This document shows, one piece after another, positions 37,501-49,500 of a stretch of 64,000 bases of DNA. The first letter of the stretch is position 1; each line of letters begins with the position of its first letter. This DNA comes from Elmis aenea (lineage: Eukaryota > Arthropoda > Insecta > Coleoptera > Elmidae): the NCBI GenBank assembly GCA_947652605.1, contig OX393577.1, positions 24,183,466-24,247,465 of the forward strand, written 5' to 3'. The translations under genes and the position numbers were made by a program. The notes beneath the pieces are model-generated. The model had not been told where the DNA came from. It did no database searches and saw nothing but the letters and a program-made list of their open reading frames with translations.

Positions 37501-40500
37501 TCAGCACTGAATTCTGCGGAACGCGTGAACTAAGACTGGACCCTTTCCCAGAGCCTACTAGAGGGATGCTGCGAACCTCGATAGATCGAGAAATGCTCGG
37601 CGCACGCACAACTACTCGGTTTTAATTGGCGTTTTTATGAAGGAAATTGAAGTTTTTTTTTCAATACTCAATGGCGTAATGCAAATACAAGAAAACGAGA
37701 CGGACGCGGTACCAAAGAACCACACAGACACATTGTAGTTAGTCGGTTATCATGCTTTAGCGCGGAACTTTATCGTTATCTCGTATTTAAAAAAAAAAAC
37801 AATTTTGAATTAGCGATGTTTATAGAAACATCACAAACTATGCTCGATAGTTTCTCAGCACATCTTAATTTTTTTTTAAATGTTTGATAATTTTCAGTGA
37901 ACAGAGACGCTTTTGATCGATAACTACCCTTAAAAACACGAGGACAAACGAATTGTTCACTATTTAAGTACAGAAATGATACTCGCACGGGCGAATATGT
38001 TAAATGTTACACCAAAATTTTACGATTTAGGAACTAATTAACGTCTATACAGGGTCCGATTTAGTTTTTCCGCCAACCTGGGCAAAAATTATTTTTGCCG
38101 CCCTTTATATTTAATTATAAATTATTTTTCTTAATATAATTTTTGACAGTGATTGTAATTCTTGCAGGTATTTGTTGAATAACCAATCTTTTATTTCATA
38201 AAAAAAATTAAATTCATAAAACAACAGTAAAATAACAAAATGAAATATGTAAATAGGAGGTAGGTACTTTTTTTTTAATTAATAAAAAAACAACATAAAC
38301 ACAAAATATTTTACTGCTTGCAGAAGAACTGTTTCGCGAGGAATATTCAAATTATTATATGCAAGCACTAATTGTTATTCCATATATCAAAATAAACAGG
38401 GTGTTCACTGATAATATCGTACAAAGGACCTTACCATGCAAAATTAAATATTTGCAAATATTGGCTCCCCTGATTATTTTACGACCAAAGTGTAAACATA
38501 AAAGTTTTTCATAATCAAAAACTACGTAAGATTCCGCACTTGCATTTTCAATTCGGTTAGCATTTTCGCTTCCATGCGTTAACATCAGCAAAATGGCACA
38601 CTTTTTAAATTTTTATAGGCATTTTTCACTATTCTACAATTATTTGGAATTTTTATTAAATAAATATGAAATAGGAAATAAATAAGCGCTATTATATCTT
38701 ATATCTTGCATTAAGGTAAGTTTATTGTGATCTAAATTTTAAAAATGCTGTTGGCATTATTATTCGGAAAATAACAGTGTTTAAAAAACTGTACACGTCA
38801 GGACGCCACAAAGAAATCTGATTTCTGTTTGTTGCAAAAACTTCGTTAATATTTTGTTCTAATATGTGACATTTTACGCTACACGCGCTTTCCAAAATTA
38901 AAGTTATTTGACAGTTATTAAATCTTGTGAAGAATAATTTTTCACTGTGCAATTTGCCAATCGAAGAAAATAATTCTAAAAAATCGCCGAAATATGATAA
39001 TAAATAAGTTAAGTTATACGCATTAAAAAAAAATCGAAAAGCAAATTTTTCAAATCTCATAAAATTACGTTTTTTTTTTAACACTGCACTACTTCGAGCA
39101 TCTGAAATTCGAGTCCGGAGGATGATTTTACTATGGGAACCTTCAGTTTGATAGCATCTAAAATTCGTATTCGGAGGATGATTCTGCTGTAAGAACTCTC
39201 AGTTTAAGATGCATATTGTTAAGTTGCATAAAATCCATATAAAGCTATTTATAGGAAACCAGACTATCGCGATATTTTTTAAGTTTTTCTAAAGGAAGCG
39301 AAAATACTAACCAAATTGAAAATAAAAGTGAAAAATCTTACATTGTTTTTGATTCTGAACAACTTTTATATTTTCACTTTTGTCGTTAAATAATCATGGG
39401 AGTCAACATTTGCAACTACATAATTAATTTTGCATGGTAAAGTAAGGTGTCCGTTTTTTTTTTCTCTAAGGTTTCGGAGAAATTAATCAAGGGTTATGAA
39501 AAAAAAAAACTCGACTAATTTTCGTGAAAATGGTGTAAAATTCAAAAAATAAGCGGAAAGTAAAAACTTGGACATTTTTGCTCATTTTAATACTTCCTCC
39601 CACTGCAGTTTTCGTTTCCAATGAGCGGTCATACTGTTACAATGATGCCAGACTATCAGATTTGCATAATTTTGCAACAATGCCGTACCTTAGCTTACAT
39701 AAATTATTTTAAAAATTCATGAGAAAATTATGTGAATCGGGGAAAAGAATAATCCGGGACTTAAGTCTTGTTTCGGGGACTGTCTCCGAAAATCGGGGAC
39801 GAATGGTCACCTTATGCGATGCCCTTATGGTAAATAAAGTCCTCTTCTACAATACTCTCAGTCAACCCTGTATGTAAACATAGTAAGTAACATTTGTAAG
39901 AAAATTCGAATGAAAATAAATTTCAAAGTGGAATGATTAACTTTAAACTCATCCTAAACGCTTTACCATTGAAGAACTATTATTGTACCCACTCACAAGT
40001 ACACTAATACTCAGATGTATTTATGTATACGCTAATTTTTTATTGGTTCTTATTGATTTTAAAATTTCTCTTTCTACCAATTTTGCCGCCCCTCAAATTT
40101 GCCGCTCTGAACAGTTGCCCTGCTCGCGCCCCCCTAGATCTGGCCCTGCGTCTATATATTACACTAACATTTAAGTTTTTCGAAGTGGAAATAGCAACGA
40201 GTGTCGAGCTATACTTCCTTAGAATAAAAAACACAGTTTATAGTTTCTAAAGATTATATTTTAAATATCTTCAAAGTAATTCCCTTTAGTAATTCACCGT
40301 TCTTACTTTACATTACACTTCTTCAAAGCTCGCAGCAAATCTTTTTTGGGAATACTTGCAAAATAAATGTGTACGGCAGTATCAAGCTCTTCCTCAAACA
40401 AGAATTTTCTGCCTCTCAAATTTCTTTTAGGTCTAATAAAATAACCAAAAGTCGCGTTTTGCTAAGTCAGAAGAGTACGGTGGTATTACTTTTATTTTTA

Positions 40501-43500
40501 TTCGGTCAAAAACTGGAGAGTTGAAGCATCGTAATGGTAGCATATCGCCTGCTCTGGAATTGAATACTTCAATATATGGATATAATTAAATCAATGGGAC
40601 CATGAACTGCATCTAATTTTTCGTAGGACGTCAAAGTTCTTACTTAGTTGAAACTGATCATCGTAGGTAGGTACTGGTTTTTATTTTTGTTTTTTTTTTT
40701 GAAGGTAAAAATACCATTTTTGGGCTAAAAATTTAATTTAAAATTACCTACGCAGATTTCATAATCAACCTTTGAAACTACTCCCAAAAATTAAGAGGCT
40801 GCTGTAGTAATTATTTTAAAAGGATTTGTCTTCTTAAATCGTACACACATAAAGACATTTTTATCACAACCATTTCAAATTATTCTGCTTCGTGCTTCGG
40901 TTCTCCACAAAACACAAAAATTTGAACGATCTTGAAATCTGCGTGACTTAATTTTGTGCCGGTACATGTCATAACATGCAGATGCGCAAAAATCTTGGGA
41001 ATTTTTCCATATGAAACAAATGTTATGAACATACCGGATTTAAAATGATGCGTACTAAGAGTTTAGTTTAAATTTTTGTGTTTAATAACAAAGCATTTTT
41101 TATTAATAGGTACGTAAATGCCATTGGAACGATTAAGTTTTCCAACTTTTTTAGTAGTTGAAAAGTTGAAATATATGTATATGAGTATTTGATCAAATAT
41201 TTTCCAGTCCCTAATTAGTTCGCTTGATTCATCGATTTAATGCGCTATATTGATTACAAATAAATTCATTTTTTATCGTTTACTTTGAATATATTTTTTT
41301 ACAAGCAACATTTCGATCGCTTCATATTTTTATGAATTGTCTAACACCTTAATCCTACACTATACAGGGTGTTTCTTAAATACTGCAAAAAAATTCAGGG
41401 GGGGGGCTTTTATATAACTTTTTCCTTTAGACGTCTCCTTTCGGAGTTACACCCCCCTAAAGAGGAGCGGTAAAATTAGGTTTTTATTTTATTTCTCTTT
41501 GGATACATGTAGAAGAATGATATTTGGTATATGTTTTGTACTTATTAAAAGGTTTCTCATAGTTATCTTTTGAATCATCTCCCACCTTCACAAGGGGCTG
41601 AAAAGTGCGACCCCTGTTGTATTTTTTATCAGAACTTTTTGGAGAGTTGAAATTTTGCAATTTAAAATTTCATTTGATAGCTAGATATATTTAGAAACTT
41701 TTTTTATTCTTTAACTTTTCCCGCAAAATCTACAGTTTTTGAGTAATAATAAAACTAGTGAACATGCAATAATAAATATTCAAAAAAAAAACGATTAATT
41801 TTGGTGGTTACCATAGTTTGTTTATGTTTATATTGAGTAGAATTGACAAGTGTAATTCATTTTTAAATTAAAGAGGTAACAATACGAAAACACCTGTCAA
41901 TTCTACTTAAAATGAACATCAACAAACCATGGTAACCACCAAAATTAATCGTTTTATTTTTGAATATTTATTGTTGCATGTCACTAGTTTTATTATAACT
42001 CAAAACTGTAGGTTTTGCAGGAAAAGTTAAAGAAAAGTTTCTAAATAAATCAAGCTATCAAATAAAAAATTTTAAATTGTAAAACTTCAACCCTCCAATA
42101 AATTCTGATTAAAAAAAAAAAACAGGGGTCGCACTTAAAAATACAACTATGAAAAACCTTTGGAGAAGTACAAAACATCTAACAAATATCATTCTCCTAC
42201 ATACATCCAAATTTAAGAAAACCTAATTTTACCGCTCCTCCCTAGAGGATTGTAACTTCGAAGAAAAGACGTCTAAGGGAAAAAAGTACATAATATAGAA
42301 GCCCCCCTTCATTTTTATAAGGAATTACCTCCTACATTTTTTCGCGATATTTACGAAACACCCTGTATTTAAATGTCAAGCGACAAAACAAATTTTTAAA
42401 AATCGAACTAATTTTCATATTATCCTTTGGGGAAAATACGTTCACCTTTAGTACCTTTAATAGTTTATTTTAATACAAAACAGCAATGAACATTAACCGT
42501 TCAACGAAATATAAAAAACACTATCATAACTTTCAGGGTTTCAGGAATTGTTACATATACAAATGAACATAAAATAATACAATCATACAACCGAGGAATA
42601 AAAACCTTTACTACGCATTTTAAAATATAAACTTTTTGCTTGTCTTTAACGAATTCCGCGCAACAATGACCTACATCAATAACTATTTATTTTCTCTTGT
42701 GATCTTCCGTTTATTTAGAGTTGTTGAGTACTCGCGAGGATATAATACAATATTGTCGCTTTAAAGAGCGTGTATTTAGCAGTCCTATTGTTTCTACAAA
42801 GACAAAATTAAACTACAGCGATAACTAACCCCATCTTTTCGCGACTCAGCATACAAGTTCTCGCATTTTCATCTCCTTAGCCGCAGTTTTTTTTTTTTCA
42901 CAGTTAACTTCCCATCGGATAACATCTACACGCTCAACTTTTTATCGTTTCCGTTTTCTTGTTAAGTTTATACAGAAAAAAGAATGATAAACTGGGTTTG
43001 TTTTTCGTTGTCTGGACTTATACAAGTCGTAAGCTCATCTTTTTATGAAGATTTTAAAAAAAAACTCTACACCTGTAGAAACTGATCAATTCATCTCGTA
43101 TCGGCTGTGCTTTCACCCTCTTTCTATCGATTATATAATATTATTACGTCACATTCTCGTATTATCACATCACATTGTTCAAATGCGCGAATTCGTATGC
43201 TTTAATTCACTCTCTTTTTCTGCTATTCGCTTTTTTAGATACGCACATTGGCGACAGTTGCCGTATAAATATTCTCTTTATCAATTGCAGTCTTATTTAA
43301 TAATTAATCAAGTTAATAAGACTGCAACTGACGACGGGAAGAGAATCAAGTAACTGATATTGCATTTTTTTAAGAGATCTTTCGAAACAGAATTATATAA
43401 ATATATATAAAAGCAATTACTACCAAAATACCAAAAAGTCTGACATTTTTGAAAACAAACTCCAAGTTGTCTTAGAAGTGGGAGCATTATATTTTTTAAC

Positions 43501-46500
43501 CGCTTTCTACGTGTAATATACTAAGTCCAAAGCACTCCGGTTCTTTTAAAGCTCATAAAGCCGATTACAGCCGACCCAAGCGCGTCTTTCAGCGGCGCTA
43601 CTTCCTGCAGGCGCCGACCTATCACCTGTTCAGAAAACGTCAGCCTAAAACAAGCTCGCGATTGATTTTTATTGTCGTAGCGATCTCATTCCCTCCAGCA
43701 TCACTACACGTGCATCGCTTACAATGCCATTTCTGCGCTAATGACTATATTGTCTTTCTTAAAACATACGCAAAAACTTTATTACCTTTGGTTCTTACTT
43801 CGCGCTTTGCTGTCATACATCCCTTATGATTTTTGGCATAAAAAGGATCAAAAAGTTCAAATGTATGTTGTAGTTATTCCTTAAAAAAACTCAAAAATAA
43901 AAAAGCTTGAATTAGCCAAAAATTAAAAGTTAGCGCAGGGTCAAAAGCGTTTCCATAGTAATAAAAATGTCTTTGTTACCGAAAGCGTAACAAGAAGAAA
44001 ATTTTGGCAGAGATTTCAACAACCGGGCTAATGAGTTTGGTTGCTTTTTAACACAAAATATAAGCAATTGCTTATTGTTTCTTTATTAGAAAAAAACAAC
44101 GACTTAAGAATTCATGAAAGTGTATGGTCAACAATGACAAGAATACAAAGATTACGATGGCTAGGGCATTTCAACAGATTACAAAATGAAAGATGAAACT
44201 TTTACTAGAAAGTGAAGCGGTTAAGACTGTGGAGGAGATGAATGTAGTAAAAGAAGATTTTACACAACTCCAGGTCCGAGAATTAAAGAATTTAAAGAAC
44301 ATAACTAAAAAGAACTGTTTAAACCTTGGTCTTTTAAGGCCTGTATTTAAACAATAAAGCTACCACCAATAAGCAGTTTTTCCTTTAAAGACGGATCTTA
44401 AACATTGTTTCTGGTTTACAACTGATGTCTAATTTATGACGAACTCATTGAAACTTGGTTAATTTTGTATTTTGTTATTAAGGTGAAACAATAACCATTA
44501 TTTAAAAATTTTGAAGAATTATTTAATAATATTAAATGTCGTTTCGCTAATACCGATAATTAATTTAACTGAATAATATATGGGAGATCTTCGCTCAACT
44601 TTCCCAGTGTATTTAAACTAAATGTAACGAGACTTGTGCTGCCATCTCGAGAACTTTTCCTAGCTTTAAGCGTCATCCAATTTTCAAACCAGTAGAATTT
44701 TCTGCTAGCGGAAAAATAAATCAAAAAATGTGCCTTATATTATACGAAGAACCACAACAAAAGATGTTTCTAAAATACTGAATATATGAATAGTGAATAC
44801 TTATCGATATTTAAGTAATTAATTTCATTGTAAACCACAACATAATCAAATAGAAACCACTATTTTTTGATTGTTTATTTTTTTATGCCTCCAATTATGT
44901 ATAACACATTTTATTACTTACAACTTTTATTTCTTTGCGATAATGGTTTCGGAAATTGTCACTTTACTAGTCATAAAATGTTACAGATGACGAACAAGGC
45001 ATGATGAGATAATGATGACAGAAAATATTTGTTTATACAAGAAATAAATGAGCAGTTAACTGATTTATAAATTTTTTAAAACAGACCTAATGAAGTAATA
45101 CAGGGTGGTCCACTTTTTAGTAGCAGGACTCTTAACAGTCGATAGAAAAACTTATTTTAAAAGCGAATATTCCACGGCCCTGTTCAAAATTAAACTCGAA
45201 CTGGTTTTTGGTAGAACATTTTATTCCAAACAAAAAGTGTCTGTTGACTTTTCTTCGTATCTGCTACCATTTGGCGCGAAATTTGATTTATTTTACTATT
45301 TTCGAGAAAAATTTGCTCTTAGGTTCGATCTAAAAATGTAGCTAATATTCGTAATAAAGAAGTAATTACTGATTTTTGCAGTTTTTAATAACAGAACATA
45401 CTAATAATGAGGAAAGTAGTTCCGCTAAATTAACGATTAATGAGCATTTACTCTGCAAGTTCCAATTTTCTGCTTTTCGCAATATTTTTAGATCGAACTT
45501 GGGAGCAAATTTTTCGCGAAAACAGTAAAATAAATCAAATTCCGCGCCAAACGGTGACAGATACGAAGAAAAGTCAAGAGACACTTTTTGTTTAGAATAA
45601 AATGTTCTACCCAAAAACTAGTTCGAGTTTGATTTTTATAAAATGTATTGAAACTGAACCCCTACAACTCCGCCACTGGTTAGTTGTGGGACTTGAAATT
45701 TTCACCGATTGTGGTAACCTGTAAGGTGGTGCTGTATACCAAATTTGGTTTAAATATATCTACTGGTTGGTAAACGGTTACACATTATCGTTATTTTTTG
45801 GAAAATTTCAACACCCTGTATCTTTAAAGTGAAGCGTTCATGGACCCATGTTGATTTGGAATATTCGCTTTATAAGTTTTTTAACTGTTTTGACTGTAGA
45901 GTCCTGCTACTAAAAAGTGGACCACCCTGTATAAATAATTTATTGAAAAAAAATCGATAATCTAAAAATATTGGTGCTGGAATAATCTTAAATAACAGCT
46001 AACTTTATACGCTATGTCTAATTTTTTTTAAATCTCTTTTAATATTAAATTAAACAACACCGATTCTCCAACATACTGTCACCAAAAAGTATTTTAATCC
46101 GAAATTTTAAAAGTATAGTTAAACTGTACGATGTAAAAATAGTAACAAACTTATCAGCGCACTTATTTTTTTAACATAACTTTTTTCTCTGCCACTAATT
46201 ACCTTGCAATTAACACTCATTACCTCTAAGCACTGATAATTACCGCAAAACATGATTTTTAAGTCCGATAGATATTTTAATGTCTGGAAAACTGTTAGTG
46301 TATACAGCAAATACGGCGTTTTGCTAAATTTTAGATTTTATTGTTAATTATTTAACGTCACTATCAGATAGAAACAAGAAACCAATATCCAGGAGAATAA
46401 TATTAAGGTCAAAATATATGATTTTTGGTAAAGACCAAGACTTATAATTTTCTTATCGATTTTTCTTTTTCCTTTCGCCTAGAAAACATAAAACTGTCGG

Positions 46501-49500
46501 GACATATAAGACTCGGCCGCCATTCCTTTTAGCTCTAATATATCTGACCTTCTTTGACCTCCTCTTTGTGCTTTCTTCCCACTGTCATGTTTTCTAGCGA
46601 ACCTTTTTCAAAGCTTGGAAAGAATTCCATTTTGTTCTATTTTTATTACAATGCGCCATCCGTTAGTCGTTTTTATGCGAATAACAACGGGTTTAGTTAT
46701 AGTTCTCCCATTGTCATTAGTACATTTCTTCATGGTCTGATTTTTATCACGATTTTATTCAGAAACTTCATCGACATTACATTTCTTTTATTTCGTTTTA
46801 TAGAGAATAAATCAATACGCTGTCTCCTTAAATGTTAGCAGTATTAATTTACAGATTGGATAGCGTTAAAGTACAGGGTGGTACAAATTCTATGGGACTA
46901 CATGGGTATCTCGCTTAATATTCAAGATAGAGTAACGGTTGAATTACCAAAGAGGTGTAGTTTTTTGGGACAAACTTTGAACCGTTCAAAAATATTATAT
47001 CATTTCCGGTTTTTGAGTTTTTAGAAAAAAAAGTGTTTTTTTGTCATATTTATAATGTGTCATATCTTCGTTATTGTTGTAAATATCGAAACAAGTTATG
47101 AAGATTGTTTTTAGATATTTTTATACAGGGTGTTTCAGACCACCCGTTCCAGCACTTTTATTCGATAATGCTATGCCTGACAAAGATAAGTAAAAAAAAA
47201 TTATAATAAAAACGCATATGCAGAATTGACTGACGCTATAACGGTTTTCGTAATTAAACCGGATGTAACTTAAACGGAACCATCCGGTTTTTATTGCATA
47301 CTTAGAAAGATGTTTATTTAAAATACTTTTTACTTAAAACATTTTTTGATTATCTGTATAGTTTGTAAATCCATTGGACCTAAATCTTAACTAGGTATAT
47401 TAAAAGATTAAAACCCTATTCGCATGTAACTGAGTTCTGGACACCCCCTTTTTTTCTTTAGTTTTGTATTTAACTTATTGAAATTTTAGACATATGATAT
47501 GTGTGAAAAACCCGATTATTTGAGGATATGTACACTATTGTTTCACTTCCGGTCTCGCCGGAAATGACCCTAAGTTTGTTATTTCAAACGAAACACCCTG
47601 TATACTTTTACATTTTTGGAAATAGGAAGCAATTTTGGTTAATGTACCACACCGTTTAAAAAAAAATGACTCGCACTCAATAAAAAAAAAACTTTTTCGG
47701 CCAAAAATTATTTGAGGTTATAAAGATTATACAAATTAAAGCAGTTGTATTCAAAATTGCTTCCTATTTCCAAAAATTTTGAAATATACAGGGTGTTCTA
47801 TTTGAGATAACAAACTTAGGGTCATTTCCGGCGAGACCGGAAGTGAAACAATAGTGTACAATTGTACATAGTGTACATATCCTCAAATAATCGGGTTTTT
47901 TACACATATCATATGTCTAAAATTTCATTTAATTAAACACAAAACTAAAGAAAAAAAGCGTGTGTCCAGAACTCAGTTACATACAAACAGGGATTTAAAT
48001 GTTATGATTTAGTTCCAATGGATTACAAAGTATAGTTATAATAAAAAAAAAATTCAAGTAAAAAGTGTTTTTTTATCAAATATCTTTCCAATTATGCAAT
48101 AAAAACCGGATAGTTTCATTTCAGTTTTCAAAGTTACTTCCGGATTTGGCCACTTCCGGTTTAATCACGAAAACCGCTATAGCGTCAGACAATTCTGCAT
48201 ATGCACTTTTGTGATACATCTTTTTTCTCATCTTTGCCAGACGTCGCATTTTCGAATAAAAGTGCTGGTACGGGTGGTCTGAAACATCCTGTATAAGGGT
48301 TGATGTAGTTATTTTTAATAATACGCAAGTTACGAAGGTGTTTTAAGTTTTTTTTAACAAAAACAATAGGCAGTGAAAAAAACGAAGGGTAAAACCTTTT
48401 AAAACTCACGTGGTACAAGGTACAAGTTACGAAGGTTTTTTAATTTGCCTACTACATAACTGCAGATTCTGACCATATTGTTGTTATCGTGTTTATCTCA
48501 ACAACAAATTCAAAAACCTTCGTAACTTGTACCAAATGAGTTTTAAAAGGTTTTACACCTTGTTTGTTTTTTGTTTTCACAGCCTATGTTTTTGTTTAAA
48601 AAAGAAAACTAAAAAACATTCATAACTTGCGTATTATTGAAAATAACTACATTATCCCTTTTATATTTGGAATGAGAAAAAAATTAGGACTTTAAATAGG
48701 TCATAGGCAACTAGGGCTCCCATTTAAAAAAAAGGTAAGTTTGTATCAAAACTTTTTAACGGTGAGCGTAAAATTATTCTTTTTTTTTTAGTATAATCGA
48801 ATTTTAAATAAAAATATCTAAAAACATTCTTCATAAATTGTTCTGATATTTACAACAATAACGGAGATATGACACATTATAAATATGATAAGAAAACACT
48901 ATTTTCTCAAAAAACCACAAATTTTTGGTAATTTAACCGTTTCTCTAACTTGAACATTAAGCGAGATTCACATGTAATCCCATCGAATTTGGACCACCCT
49001 GTACCAATAGCCAGTTAAAGAATGTTGATTATTGTAATAAAATCACAGTGATTTTAAACTTTAGCAATGGTCTTTATATTTTCTAAAAATGTTAAAGACA
49101 CCCCAAGCAATGCATTTCTACTTTTAATTGGTTTCAAATCGGCATAAAATATTTTTTACAGCTCTTCAAAATTTTTAAAAACATTTCAACAGTATAATCT
49201 TGCATTTTTTGGAAAAGTTTCGAAAGTTTTGCGCTGTATAATTTCTCTTAATTATTCCGCACAATGTAAAACAATTAATAGACCAGACATTCCATCAATT
49301 ATATACTAATATATTTATACATTAATTATATCACTTATCTGCTCGCATGAATGTTAAAATTTTCTCTAGATGCCGTATTACATCACGATATGACTGCCTG
49401 GTATTGTTATTGGTTCAAAATTTAGTTAATTACATTTACTTGGGAAAAAAATAAAAAATGAAAGAAGGAAATACAACAATTGCTTCTGTGTATAAAATAC

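Larger units (their letters stand above)
38050..40148 (+). mobile_element. Non-autonomous hAT element with perfect target duplication
   Basis: Starts CAGGGTCCGATTTAG and, reverse-complemented from the right, CAGGGCCAGATCTAG. CGTCTATA flanks both sides exactly (38042-38049 and 40149-40156). Same family as the fragment at 12565-12912. Contains a nested foldback; no transposase ORF. Confidence 0.93.
42368..45098. other. psq intron sequence with a GC-rich pocket near 43550-43740
   Basis: Mostly AT-rich. The 43550-43740 block is CpG-rich (CAGCGGCGCTACTTCCTGC, GGCGCCGACC) without an ORF or a convincing splice site; it could be regulatory. A dispersed-repeat copy and a LINE tail are listed separately. 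Confidence 0.35.
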
